Below, piece by piece: positions 35,681 through 44,861 of a stretch of DNA of 64,000 nt. The DNA lies in the NCBI GenBank assembly GCA_016703965.1, contig JADJBB010000025.1:496001-560000 (forward strand). The letters are read 5' to 3'. A program made the translations under genes and the position numbers. The notes beneath the pieces were generated by a model. It was not told the origin of the DNA and ran no database searches. It saw nothing but the letters and a program-made list of their open reading frames with translations. This DNA comes from Acidobacteriota bacterium. GTDB lineage: Bacteria; Acidobacteriota; Blastocatellia; Pyrinomonadales; Pyrinomonadaceae. How positions within the stretch are numbered: position 1 is the first letter of the stretch; each line of letters starts with the position of its first letter.

Positions 35681-35756
35681 TGGTAGGCCGAGCAGGGATT
35701 GAACCTGCGACCCGCGGATTAAGAGTCCGCTGCTCTGCCAACTGAGCTATCGACCC
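35681..35756 (-). tRNA. tRNA-Lys (anticodon CUU)
   Basis: On the minus strand, GGGTCGA starts the acceptor, followed by TAGCTCAGTTGGCAGAGC (D arm), an anticodon loop CTCTTAA giving CUU, a GGGTC-class variable region and GGTTCAATCC (T arm). The CCA is encoded (35681-35683). The first acceptor pair is G-U. It decodes AAG. Confidence 0.95.
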
Positions 35757-35896
35757 AAAAAGCAATCACAAGTATAACAAAATAAACCCCGGCAACCAAA
35801 ACCCGGAGAACCGCGTCTCATTTTTTCGCAAAAAATATTCTGTCGGGCTTTCTTGATTTGGAATATTCTTAACGCGCGTACAAGATATTCATAGCC

Positions 35897-37513
35897 ATGA
35901 AGGAATGCCCAAAATGCGAGCTCTGTTTTCCGGACGAAGTTGCGTTGTGCCCGGCCGACGCAATACCGACGCGGTTTGCTCTGCCCGGGCCGCAGCTGTT
36001 GGCGGAAAGGTATTTGCTGGAAAGCCGCCTAGGGCGCGGTGCAATGGGACAGGTCTATCTCGCGAGAGATAAAAAATTCGATACGAGAAAAGTCGCGGTA
36101 AAGACAGTTCGCCAGGACATTTTAAGCAGCGACGACCTGCAGGAAGGCGAGGCAATTGCCCGGTTTGAGCGCGAAGCGCAGGCTGCAGCGTCGATCCAGC
36201 ATCCGAATACGGTCAGCGTTACCGACTTCGGCGAATCGGCGGAAGGTATTTTCTATCTCGTAATGGAGTATGTTGAGGGCGAAACGCTGCATCGGCTCCT
36301 TCGACGCGAGGGAACTCTGCCGGTCAAGCGGGCAGTTCGGCTGCTTCGCCAGATCGCTGACGGCGTCGACGCGGCACATGATCTCAATATTCTGCACCGC
36401 GATCTTAAGCCCGCCAACATCTTCATCATGCAGAAAGGCAAGGGCGGCGACGGCTTCGTGAAAGTCGGCGATTTTGGCCTCGCCAAGATAATGAACCAGA
36501 CCGTGACCGATACTGCGTCAAAGGCGACTCCGTCGTCACGAGGTATCATTGGCACGCCGGAATTCATGTCACCCGAGCAGATGCAGCCCGAACTTCCCGT
36601 TGATAAAAGGGCTGATCTTTACGCGCTCGGCACGATAGCCTATCTGATGCTTGGCGGTAAGACCCCATTCTCAGGGGAATTAATGCAGCTCGTCATGCAA
36701 AAGGTAATGCACACGCCGCCGCCGTTGTCATCGATTCGTACGGACATTCCTGCAGACGTCGACCGCGTTATCATGAGCGCCTTGCAGACAGATCCGGCAA
36801 ATCGGCCGGCGTCGGTCGCGGCCTGGATAGGCGAGCTAGAGGACGCCGCGGTGGATATTGCCGAGCGAAAATCAGGAAAATCGAGGCTCGTCGTGCTGGC
36901 TCCGATGGATGCCGAGGTTTATGTTAACGACGAGCGAAAGGGAAGCGTTGGCAGCTCAGGCCGGGTCGTTTTGACCGACATTCCTGTGGGTCAGCATATC
37001 TGGCGCGTTTCAAAAGCGGGCGAAAAAGATGACGAGCGGGTGATCGAGATCAGGGATGGAGCTAACGAGCAGGTGATCCAGGCTCAGCTTCGAAGCAGAC
37101 ACGGCGGCGGAAGCCATCCATCATCTCAGGGGGGGAGCACCGGCGGTTCGCCGCAGTCGAGCGTGATGCCGGGAATTGTGGCTTGTGCAAACTGCGGCTC
37201 GCGATTCGCGGATGGCGTGCGGTTTTGCGGCCGATGCGGCAGCGGTTCATTCCAAGTGATCAGCCGCGCCGAACCGTCTCTCACATACCCTTGCCCGCGG
37301 TGTGCGGCTCCGGTCATCAATAACACGCGCTTCTGCGGCCGCTGCGGCCTGAATATTACGCCCGCCCAGCAAACCGCGGCTCGCCAGCCGGCGAATTTTA
37401 CTTCGCCGTATCAAAGTATACCGCCGCAGGCCGAACGCCTTTGCCGCCGCTGCGGCGGAGCTTACCCGCCGCATATCAAGTTCTGCGGCAAATGCGGGCT
37501 CACATTGCAATGA
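35897..37513 (+). CDS. Ser/Thr protein kinase with PEGA-like domain and zinc ribbons
   Basis: 538 residues, cytoplasmic, no membrane segment. The N-terminus has a short Cys ribbon (C4, C7, C18, Asp21). Kinase domain about 40-310: GRGAMGQVYLA P-loop, VAVKT (Lys69), HRDLKPANI (Asp169), GDFGLAK (Asp192), GTPEFMSPEQ and RADLYALG. A PEGA-like beta domain (about 330-400, AEVYVNDERKGSV...) follows, then a Gly/Ser linker and three CxxC...CGxCG zinc ribbons (about 430-536). It is a single-gene unit next to tRNA-Lys. Targets are unknown; FHA proteins in this window are candidates as readers. Confidence 0.92.
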   Translation: MKECPKCELCFPDEVALCPADAIPTRFALPGPQLLAERYLLESRLGRGAMGQVYLARDKKFDTRKVAVKTVRQDILSSDDLQEGEAIARFEREAQAAASIQHPNTVSVTDFGESAEGIFYLVMEYVEGETLHRLLRREGTLPVKRAVRLLRQIADGVDAAHDLNILHRDLKPANIFIMQKGKGGDGFVKVGDFGLAKIMNQTVTDTASKATPSSRGIIGTPEFMSPEQMQPELPVDKRADLYALGTIAYLMLGGKTPFSGELMQLVMQKVMHTPPPLSSIRTDIPADVDRVIMSALQTDPANRPASVAAWIGELEDAAVDIAERKSGKSRLVVLAPMDAEVYVNDERKGSVGSSGRVVLTDIPVGQHIWRVSKAGEKDDERVIEIRDGANEQVIQAQLRSRHGGGSHPSSQGGSTGGSPQSSVMPGIVACANCGSRFADGVRFCGRCGSGSFQVISRAEPSLTYPCPRCAAPVINNTRFCGRCGLNITPAQQTAARQPANFTSPYQSIPPQAERLCRRCGGAYPPHIKFCGKCGLTLQ

Positions 37514-37551
37514 CACACCGCCAATCTTTCCATTGAAGAACAAAAAATAGG

Positions 37552-37636
37552 CCACGGATGGAGACGGATCAAACTGATCTACACAGATCTGATCAATCAA
37601 ATCTGTGTAAATCAGCTCGATCCGTTTTATCCGCGT
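37552..37636. repeat. Palindromic repeat, CACGGAT/ACACAGATCTG family
   Basis: The outer arms at 37553-37570 (ACGGATC type) and 37619-37635 (GATCCGT type) enclose an inner hairpin of GATCTACACAGAT and ATCTGTGTAAATC. It lies between the kinase and the convergent metalloprotease gene. Confidence 0.65.
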
Positions 37637-37650
37637 TCTATTTCTGCCGT

Positions 37651-40600
37651 TTATTCCAATCCAATAAAATCAACATTCGTCAGCGACGTCGTGATCGTCA
37701 GGATCTTCGGAGTAAAACGATAACGCTTGTTACCGGTCGTAAGCGTGTACGTCTGGCCGACGGGCACATTGGTGAATGAATAAACACCAAATGAGCTTGT
37801 CGTCGACGTTTGCAGCAGATTACTTCCGCCGTCGAATAATTTAACTACCGCATTTCGAATTCCCAGGCCCCCGGGCGTAAACACGCGGCCTTCGATCGTA
37901 ACAACACTAGGCGGCGGCGTTGGGGTTGGAGTAGGTGTTGGTGTGACCCCGTCCTGGCATGAGAATACCAGTGAGAAGGCTCTAACCTGGCCTGTGTCGC
38001 CGGCTCCGTTGTCGCTGACGTTCAGCGTCCACGTTCCGGCCGCAGCCTGGCCGTCGAAAGCCGACAGCGGATTGTTCGGCGTGAACGATCCCGATGGGAA
38101 TGCTGCATCACTGCCTCCCGCGTTACATGTCGTTTCAATGGACGGGAATCCGCCGTCGTCATCCAGGATCACCTGTGCAAGGTTATTGTTGCTGCATCCG
38201 AATGCCGATGCCGGAACATCCGGACGGTCGAAGAAGGTCACCGCCGTTCCTGCCGGCGAGGTCAGCTTGAAGATCAGGTCGCCGACCCACGAGTGAGTTA
38301 CTCCCACTCCGGTGTCTCCGGCCGTAGCACTCGGCGTTCCGTCGAACCGGAAGTTCAGGTCGGTGATCGTACACGCGTTTCCGACTGCCAGCGGAATGTT
38401 GACTCCCGCTGCCGCAGCATCCGGGATCGATACGGCCGTACCCGTGAAACTGACTGTTAAGCCACCCGCCGGTGTCGGGGTCGGTACAGGCGTTGGCGTA
38501 ACGGTCGGTGCCGGTGTTGGCGTAGGTGTCGGAGCGGGCGTTGGCGTAGGCGTCGGAGCGGGCGTTGGAGTTGGTGTTGGCGCCGGCGTTGGCGTAGCGG
38601 TCGGCGCGGGTGTTGGCGTAGGCGTCGGTGCCGGTGTCGGTGTCGGTGTCGGAGTTGGAGTTGGAGTTGGCGTTGGAGTTGGAACCACGCCGCCCGGCGT
38701 GCCTACAACGTCGAACGGGAAGTCCTGTTTGACCGAAGGTACGGTAACTGGATTTCCGGTATCTTCTACGTCAGCCCACAGGGCTGTTGAGACCGTGAAC
38801 TGGCGGGCATTATCGCCGACAGCTCCTCTAGATCCCGCAATTGTCTTGCTCGGATAGAAATGGTTCGCGGCTCCCGTTACCGTAGTAGCCCAGTCGACCC
38901 AATAGTTTCCCGCTGGCAAAACGGTATTGACCGTCGCGGTGTTCTTCCAGATCCTTCTTGTGGTTCCCGAAGCGACTCCCGGAGGAGGTGCTACCGTGTT
39001 GAAGATCCTGAAGATGCTGGTATCTGTCGATGACGCGAGCCTGTTTGTCGTCGTATCGCCAAAGACCACAGTGCTGCCCACATCACCAGGCCTTCCATTC
39101 CAGATCTGGAGCGTTAATGCTGTGAAAGGTGTCGTAGCCCCAGCGCCCGTCAGATATCCATAGAACGAGATCGTTTGGATCGTACATGGTTGTGCGATCG
39201 AGAAGTTGTCCGCCAAGCGATTTGAACCCTGTATCGCGCCGAATCCGGCCGACGTGTTCGCAACTGTCAGATTGCCTGCCGGATGCTGAGCTTCGCTCCA
39301 AAAAGTACCTGCCGTGGCCGCAACACCGCTGTCAGTCAACGATTGCGGATTGAGGCCGCCATTCGAGAACGTACATGCTCCGGGTGTCGGAGTTGGTGCC
39401 GGCGTTGGCGTCGGCGTTGGTGCAACCGTCGGAGTTGGCGACGGTGTCGGACCAGGTGTCGGTGTCGGCGTAGGCGTAGGAGATGGCGTCGGGATCGGTG
39501 TCGGCGTTGGTGTTGGGCCGCCGCCTGAGATCGTGAAATTAGCTGCCGATGTGCCGGAAGGTGACACGTAATCTACCTCTCTCACACGGATCCGTGCCGT
39601 TGTTGTCGGTGTATTTGGAACCGTGAAATTAAATGTTCCGGTATTCGCAGCACTTGCTGTCAGGGTCGTAGGGAAGGTTACGCCGCCATCTGTTGACAGC
39701 TCGATCGCGACCGGTTGATTGAATCCGCCACCGTTCGTCCACGTCACGTTTACCGAGCTTCCGGCGCTTATCGTGTTTCCCGAAGGAGTAACGTTCGTTA
39801 TTGTGTCCGGCCCAAGGTCCGCGTTTGTATCTCTGAACCATCCGATATCTCGCATTTGCTGTCGGGTAAGATCCAAAGTTAAAGGGAGACCGGTCGTAAT
39901 GTTGGGCTCCATTAGCAAATTTGGAAAGCAAAGAGTGTCAAAATGTGAAAGCGAAGATCCCTGCGAAAATGTAGAGGGCGCGTATAACTGAACTCTCCCA
40001 TTAGTAACGTCTCGACCAGAGGTCAAAAATCCCGACGCAACTTTAACGTTCGGGCCATCCCATAAGAGATTATTGGTATTAGTAGTTGACGCGAGACGTT
40101 GAGCATCGGTCATTGCATTCCATCCAAGATTCGCCGTTCGATCGAACATGAAGGTGGTGTAAACATCAGGAAAGCCACCGTTTAAGGCGCCAGTGGCGCC
40201 ATTCGCAAAGTTCGAGAACCCTAGGCCGTGTCCCATTTCATGAAGGAGGACGACTAACAGATTAGTTGTTCCGACCGGATTGCTATTGTCGAATCCAAGA
40301 TAGAAGGTGCGTCCGCCGAGGCAATTAGGATCGCCATTGAGAGCACTATTAAAGGTAGCGTTTATTTCAGGGTTAACCCCAAGATCGCTACCAGCCAGTT
40401 TGTTTGCGAGCGGTGCGTGATACCAAGTGTTGGTAAAAGCGGCGCCGGAAAAATTACGATATATATTCACCGTACCAGCCGACCCAAGCACCGCCGAATT
40501 TGCGGTGCATGTTAGAGGATCGAACTGTGAACGTACCTGAATTGCGACCGTCGAATCTAGATAAGCTCCCCAAATTCCCGCAGCGAAATTAAATAGATTA

Positions 40601-41190
40601 AGTCGCTGTTGTCCTAGAGTTGTACCGCTATTGCCGCCAACCGGGACCACCGCAGTAGTGTCGTTGAATCCTTCGGCTGCACCGTCGTTGTTAACGATAT
40701 TTATCGTCGCGGAATTAGGCGTTTCGGTTCTATGTTGGCGAGACTTTTCGATCAGATCTAAGTAGAATTTGTACTCCGCGACCTCAATTCCGAGATCTTT
40801 CGCGGTCTGCTCCATTTCGTCGAGCGGGGAATATTTGGGGCCCAACGATCGGCCGGTTTCGAGGTCACGGCCGAAAAATTCGTTGGCTTCCTCGAGAGTT
40901 GCGGCACAGCCGACGACCGTCCGGCCTTGCTCGTCGAGAACGGCGAGCGGGAGGTTTTGAAACCGTCCTTCCAGATCAAGCTCGACGCTGCCGTCGGCAT
41001 GCTGTTTCTCCAAAAGGCCATCGGTCGTTCGATTCGTCAGGCGTTTGATCGTCGCGGCCATTTCCTGATCCTGAGGCTCGGGTTCAGTCAATATCCGCGT
41101 CCGGTTCTGGGCTCTGGATATCTCCAGGAAAAAAACGCTCAATGAGAATAGGCCGATGACGAACAGGGCGAGAAATAACTGACGCTTCAT
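37651..41190 (-). CDS. Large modular secreted metalloprotease (HExxH, P-domain, Pro-Thr linkers, CnaB-like end)
   Basis: 1179 residues from ATG 41190 (MKRQLFLALFV, AGAGG just upstream). Signal peptide about 1-27. A pro-region is followed by a metalloprotease domain with LLHEMGHGLGFSN near residue 320; the third-ligand position holds Asn rather than the usual His or Asp. Then an Ig-like domain, a Pro-Thr linker, a region starting CTFSNGG, a second long Pro-Thr linker, a proprotein-convertase P-domain (GTAVSIPDAAAAGVN, THSWVGDL), a third short linker and a C-terminal carboxypeptidase-regulatory/CnaB-like domain (EGRVFTPGGLGIRNAVVKL). It likely degrades or processes proteins outside the cell. 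Confidence 0.85.
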   Translation of the reverse strand: MKRQLFLALFVIGLFSLSVFFLEISRAQNRTRILTEPEPQDQEMAATIKRLTNRTTDGLLEKQHADGSVELDLEGRFQNLPLAVLDEQGRTVVGCAATLEEANEFFGRDLETGRSLGPKYSPLDEMEQTAKDLGIEVAEYKFYLDLIEKSRQHRTETPNSATINIVNNDGAAEGFNDTTAVVPVGGNSGTTLGQQRLNLFNFAAGIWGAYLDSTVAIQVRSQFDPLTCTANSAVLGSAGTVNIYRNFSGAAFTNTWYHAPLANKLAGSDLGVNPEINATFNSALNGDPNCLGGRTFYLGFDNSNPVGTTNLLVVLLHEMGHGLGFSNFANGATGALNGGFPDVYTTFMFDRTANLGWNAMTDAQRLASTTNTNNLLWDGPNVKVASGFLTSGRDVTNGRVQLYAPSTFSQGSSLSHFDTLCFPNLLMEPNITTGLPLTLDLTRQQMRDIGWFRDTNADLGPDTITNVTPSGNTISAGSSVNVTWTNGGGFNQPVAIELSTDGGVTFPTTLTASAANTGTFNFTVPNTPTTTARIRVREVDYVSPSGTSAANFTISGGGPTPTPTPIPTPSPTPTPTPTPGPTPSPTPTVAPTPTPTPAPTPTPGACTFSNGGLNPQSLTDSGVAATAGTFWSEAQHPAGNLTVANTSAGFGAIQGSNRLADNFSIAQPCTIQTISFYGYLTGAGATTPFTALTLQIWNGRPGDVGSTVVFGDTTTNRLASSTDTSIFRIFNTVAPPPGVASGTTRRIWKNTATVNTVLPAGNYWVDWATTVTGAANHFYPSKTIAGSRGAVGDNARQFTVSTALWADVEDTGNPVTVPSVKQDFPFDVVGTPGGVVPTPTPTPTPTPTPTPTPAPTPTPTPAPTATPTPAPTPTPTPAPTPTPTPAPTPTPTPAPTVTPTPVPTPTPAGGLTVSFTGTAVSIPDAAAAGVNIPLAVGNACTITDLNFRFDGTPSATAGDTGVGVTHSWVGDLIFKLTSPAGTAVTFFDRPDVPASAFGCSNNNLAQVILDDDGGFPSIETTCNAGGSDAAFPSGSFTPNNPLSAFDGQAAAGTWTLNVSDNGAGDTGQVRAFSLVFSCQDGVTPTPTPTPTPPPSVVTIEGRVFTPGGLGIRNAVVKLFDGGSNLLQTSTTSSFGVYSFTNVPVGQTYTLTTGNKRYRFTPKILTITTSLTNVDFIGLE

Positions 41191-41946
41191 AAAACCTCTA
41201 AGCAGAGTGTGAGTACCTTGATCTGTTTGGATCTCTTTTGGCATCCATCAGGGTCTGGATACGAAAAAAGGTGAAAAACGAGTTGTGGTTGCCGATTTCT
41301 AAAAGGAGAGATATCGCAGACGGTTGCAGCGACCGAAAAAACTCCATTTAAAGCAGTTTAACGTTTTGCCGGTATTTTGAAAAGAAAAATTATTGATGCC
41401 GGGGCCGTGGGAGATCGGGCCGGCTGGTGCATTGCCGACATTCCCGCCATTTACGCGATTGGTCCAGCCCCAGGAGATTGGTAGAGCATTTGGGGCCAAC
41501 GTTTGACCAATCAGGCATTTACCTCTACCAATGATGGCATTTTGGCGTGATAAGAGCTCAAATACCTGTGACCAAACTGGATGTTTGTCGCCCAAGATCG
41601 TTAAAAATAGGCGTATTTTGGAAAAGTGTGAAACGTTTCACACTTTCAAATTCGCGCATTTTGAAAACCAAAAATCAGCGCCCCATATCTTGTGTTTCGG
41701 AACCGATCGGGTCCGATCGGCGTACTCTATAAACGAAGCATTTCGACGGCAATTTTGCGCTGATAAAAATGCATGCCAGACCGTGTATCGGCGTTCTATC
41801 TATACCGGATTTTTTGAATCCGATAAAATGCTGAATTCTGTGTATGAAAAAGTCGCGTTTGCGGCCGCAAATAAGTATAATAATCGCGATATTCAGCCAC
41901 AAAAATCTGATTTCTGGGGAAAGCTTACTAATTTTCGGGGAAAAAT
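41191..41946. other. 756-base non-coding gap, unusually AT-rich
   Basis: No convincing gene on either strand; short open frames here lack start signals and family resemblance. It separates the divergent metalloprotease and ribbon-protein genes, so both promoters must be inside. It includes the palindrome at 41623 and a CCGATCGG direct pair at 41703-41720. Confidence 0.5.
41623..41646. promoter_or_regulatory. Perfect 24-bp palindrome, LacI-family-like operator
   Basis: A perfect palindrome with centre TGAAACGTTTCA (41629-41640) extends six more bases on each side. The centre matches the usual half-site pattern of LacI-family operators. It lies 300 bases before the ribbon-protein gene at 41947. 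No LacI-type regulator is in the window. Confidence 0.45.
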
Positions 41947-42933
41947 ATGAAGATCTGTCCGCGCTGCCAAAAAACATACGTCGATGACAACCTGAATTTC
42001 TGTCTAGAGGACGGCTCCGTCCTCACCCAGGCGTCACAACAACCGCCCCAAACGGTCATGATGAGCGAAGCTCGTCCGACCGCACAGCCGCAAATGCCAA
42101 GTCAGCCCGGATCACAGCCGGGCTGGAATACGCCGCAGCAATACTCAATGCAGCCGCCGGTTAGATCCTCGAAAACGTGGGTCTGGGTGCTCTTGATCCT
42201 TGGGGTTGTCGTACTCGTCTGCGGCGGTGGTTTCGCGGGGCTCCTCTTCATCGGCATGAATGCCGAAAAGAGTAACACCGAAATTAGTCCGTCAAACACC
42301 AAATCATCTCCTCCGGCCACAAACAAGACGGGTAACACGTCGTTCTCGAATTCATCCACCACTTCGACGACAACAACTTCTAGTTCGTCCAACCGGACGG
42401 ATATGGAGTCCGTCGACCTCGAACCCTGGGTCAAAGAGTTCTCCGCCTACGGTAACACGGAATTTACGAACGGTGAGTTCATAATGAGCTCTAAGAAGAA
42501 AGGCTTCTATTACGTCCTGGTCGCTCCGGAGGAATACAAGACCGAAAAAGCTGACACTCGAGTGACCCTTCGCAATGTTGATAATGCGGCTGGAAGTTTG
42601 GGTTACGGGCTAATATTCCACAGCAACCCAACACCGCTCCAGCAGGGCTACGCCTTCCTGATCGATACGAAGAAGAAGAAATACCGCGTTGTCCATCACG
42701 AACCGCAGAGCGAAAAATCGGTCGTTAGCTGGACATCGTCGCCCGCGATCAAAGAAGGTGCCGAGGAAAATGTGCTCGAGGCTCGCGATCTCGACGACAA
42801 AATCGAGCTCTATATTAACGGAACCATGGTCACCTCGATAAAGAATGTTTACGGATACTCGGGCGGTGTTCCGGGGCTGTATGCGGGCGATGGTGTTAAA
42901 GTAGCGTTTAAGAATCTGGAGATAAGGAAATAA
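41947..42933 (+). CDS. Ribbon-TM protein with concanavalin-like exported domain
   Basis: 328 residues. The N-terminal ribbon has C4, C7, C19 and Asp22 (KICPRCQKTYVDDNLNFCLEDG in two parts). A Gln/Pro-rich linker follows, then one membrane segment (about 77-102, WVLLILGVVVLVCGGGFAGLL). A Ser/Thr-rich spacer and a 180-residue beta-rich domain with YGLIFHSNPT and DDKIELYINGTMV, like LamG/3-keto-disaccharide-hydrolase jelly rolls, end the protein. The topology implies a cytoplasmic ribbon and an outside domain. It may bind a sugar polymer; not proven. Confidence 0.7.
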   Translation: MKICPRCQKTYVDDNLNFCLEDGSVLTQASQQPPQTVMMSEARPTAQPQMPSQPGSQPGWNTPQQYSMQPPVRSSKTWVWVLLILGVVVLVCGGGFAGLLFIGMNAEKSNTEISPSNTKSSPPATNKTGNTSFSNSSTTSTTTTSSSSNRTDMESVDLEPWVKEFSAYGNTEFTNGEFIMSSKKKGFYYVLVAPEEYKTEKADTRVTLRNVDNAAGSLGYGLIFHSNPTPLQQGYAFLIDTKKKKYRVVHHEPQSEKSVVSWTSSPAIKEGAEENVLEARDLDDKIELYINGTMVTSIKNVYGYSGGVPGLYAGDGVKVAFKNLEIRK

Positions 42934-43006
42934 GGGTGTTAGAGTCGATCGATCTAAAATCGGCTAGGCAAAAATCAAAGATCCAAGTTCGAAGATCAAA
43001 TGACTT

Positions 43007-43540
43007 ATGAAACAATGCCCGCGTTGTAAACAGACATACAGCGATGACCAGCTAAACTTCTGCCTCGAAGATGGCGAGATGCTCTCGAGCTTTGTTCAGG
43101 AACAGCGGAACCGCTACGTCGATGATTCGCCGCCGACGGTCATGCTTGACGAAGCAAGGCGAACAAATCCGACCAACTGGCCGCAGCAACAGCCGTCATC
43201 TCCGCCCGCTCAATGGCAGCAGCCTGCCGCGGCTCCGGCTCAATTCGCGCAGTTTGGCATTCTGCCTTCGCCAAATCAGACTCTTGCTATCGTTTCGCTT
43301 GGGCTCGGTATAGGGAGTTTGACGATCGGCTGGTGCTGTTCATTAGGGCTTTTGTTGTCGCCGGCGGCACTAATAACCGGCTTCATTGCTCTTTCTCAGA
43401 TCAAAAAAGACCCGAGCAAATATACAGGCAAGGGCCTGGCGATCGGTGGAATGGTGACCGGCGGTGTGTTTCTTGCACTTTATATACTAGTTATGTTGAT
43501 CTGGGGCCTGGCAGCGATCGGCGGCAGCCTTGGCCGTTAA
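43007..43540 (+). CDS. DUF4190-type membrane protein with N-terminal ribbon
   Basis: 177 residues. It begins with the same C4-C7-C19-Asp22 ribbon as its upstream neighbour (MKQCPRCKQTYSDDQLNFCLEDG in parts), then a Pro/Gln-rich linker and two long hydrophobic segments (about 92-125 and 145-172) of the DUF4190 kind. Function unknown. It is followed 11 bases later by an FHA-kinase gene and preceded by repeat-like DNA. The shared head suggests that the two ribbon proteins dock on a common partner. Confidence 0.75.
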   Translation: MKQCPRCKQTYSDDQLNFCLEDGEMLSSFVQEQRNRYVDDSPPTVMLDEARRTNPTNWPQQQPSSPPAQWQQPAAAPAQFAQFGILPSPNQTLAIVSLGLGIGSLTIGWCCSLGLLLSPAALITGFIALSQIKKDPSKYTGKGLAIGGMVTGGVFLALYILVMLIWGLAAIGGSLGR

Positions 43541-43551
43541 TTTGAGATCTA

Positions 43552-44856
43552 ATGCGCGTTACCCTTCACGTCGTTGCCGGTCCGCAAACCGGACGCGACT
43601 TTACATTCGATCAGCACGATACGTTCATGATCGGGCGAAGCGAGGATGCTCAGTTCTGTCTGCCGCAGGACAGGTATTTCTCGCGCCACCACTGCATTCT
43701 GGAGATCGCTCCGCCGCAGGCATTCCTGCGTGATCTCGGCTCTACAAATGGCACATACGTCAACGGAATGCGCGTTGATACCGCTCATTTAAAAAGCGGC
43801 GACCGCATCCAGGGCGGTGAGACTATCCTCGAGGTCGAGGTCTCGACCGGGCTTGAAGAATTCAACGATACGGCTCGAGTTGCCGGAGCGACCCAGCCTT
43901 CCGTGGTCACGATCACCTGTTTGAACTGCAGCGTACCAGCGAATATCGAGGCCGCCGATCCGGACGCAAAACTCTCCTTCATTTGCGATGATTGCCGAGA
44001 TAAACTCAAAGCAAATCCGCAGCCGATCCCGAATTATCAGATGATACGCGTTATCGGCCAGGGCGGAATGGGCAGCGTTATGCTGGGCCGTGCGGAATCG
44101 GATGGCCGTGCAGTTGCGATCAAAACGCTTCTGCCTGAGGTTGCCGTGAGCGAGCAGTCGTTGAAGCGTTTCCTTCGTGAGATCGAGGTCGCAGCATCGC
44201 TCAAGCACCCAAACATCGTCAGCTACATCGATCACGGGACTCACAACGGGTTAGTTTATCTCGTGACTGAATTTATCGCGGGTATGGACGCTGCCCGGCT
44301 TGCCAAGAACCGGGGCGGACGCCTCAATTACCGCGAAATGGTCAGTGTTGTATCCCAAACGCTCGCGGCACTCGATTTTGCTCATTCGCAAGGATTCGTT
44401 CATCGCGACATCAAGGAACAGAATATTCTAGTGAGCGGCAATTTCCCCGAAGATGTGGCAAAACTCACGGATTTCGGACTCTCAAAGAGTTTTAAACAAA
44501 CCGGAATGAGCGGAGTGACGATGGTTGGGGACGTGGCGGGCACGATCGCCTACATGCCGCCTGAACAGGTTCGCGACTTCAAGGATGTTAAGCCGCCGTC
44601 AGATATCTACGCCATCGGAATGACGGCCTACAGCCTTTTGACTGGTGCCCACGCTCTCGACATTGGCCCCAAAGCGGGCATAGCGGAAACGGTGAAGGCC
44701 ATCTTCGAAAAGCCGATAATCCCGGTCCGGGCACGGGTTCCGGATGTGCCGCTTCATGTCGCTTCGGTTATCGAAACAGCTCTCGCAAAACAGGTCGAGA
44801 ATCGCTGGCGAACCGCCGGGGCGATGCGTGAAGCCCTTCTTTCCGCCGCCGGGTAA
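43552..44856 (+). CDS. FHA-domain Ser/Thr protein kinase
   Basis: 434 residues. FHA domain about 1-95 (IGRSED, SRHHCILEI, LGSTNGTYVNG). A four-Cys zinc finger follows (CLNCS about 123-126 and CDDCR about 145-148). Kinase domain 163-434: GQGGMGSVMLG, VAIKT (Lys191), HRDIKEQNIL (Asp286), TDFGLSK (Asp307), GTIAYMPPEQ. The order FHA, zinc finger, kinase is uncommon; FHA domains more often follow or are separate from bacterial kinases. It is convergent with the SIS-protein gene five bases away. Confidence 0.9.
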   Translation: MRVTLHVVAGPQTGRDFTFDQHDTFMIGRSEDAQFCLPQDRYFSRHHCILEIAPPQAFLRDLGSTNGTYVNGMRVDTAHLKSGDRIQGGETILEVEVSTGLEEFNDTARVAGATQPSVVTITCLNCSVPANIEAADPDAKLSFICDDCRDKLKANPQPIPNYQMIRVIGQGGMGSVMLGRAESDGRAVAIKTLLPEVAVSEQSLKRFLREIEVAASLKHPNIVSYIDHGTHNGLVYLVTEFIAGMDAARLAKNRGGRLNYREMVSVVSQTLAALDFAHSQGFVHRDIKEQNILVSGNFPEDVAKLTDFGLSKSFKQTGMSGVTMVGDVAGTIAYMPPEQVRDFKDVKPPSDIYAIGMTAYSLLTGAHALDIGPKAGIAETVKAIFEKPIIPVRARVPDVPLHVASVIETALAKQVENRWRTAGAMREALLSAAG

Positions 44857-44861
44857 TTTTG

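Noticed and set aside
38460..38695. Short regular DNA repeats that might be a CRISPR array
   Set aside because: Units are degenerate codon repeats for Pro-Thr with no spacers and an open protein frame; no cas genes in the window.
38312..38857. Plus-strand frame rich in Val-Gly repeats
   Set aside because: It is the complement of the Pro-Thr linker DNA of the metalloprotease; no start signal and pure repeat composition.
41531..41950. 139-codon frame in the 41.2-41.9 kb gap
   Set aside because: AT-rich, spans the 24-bp palindrome, and no start signal or recognisable motif.
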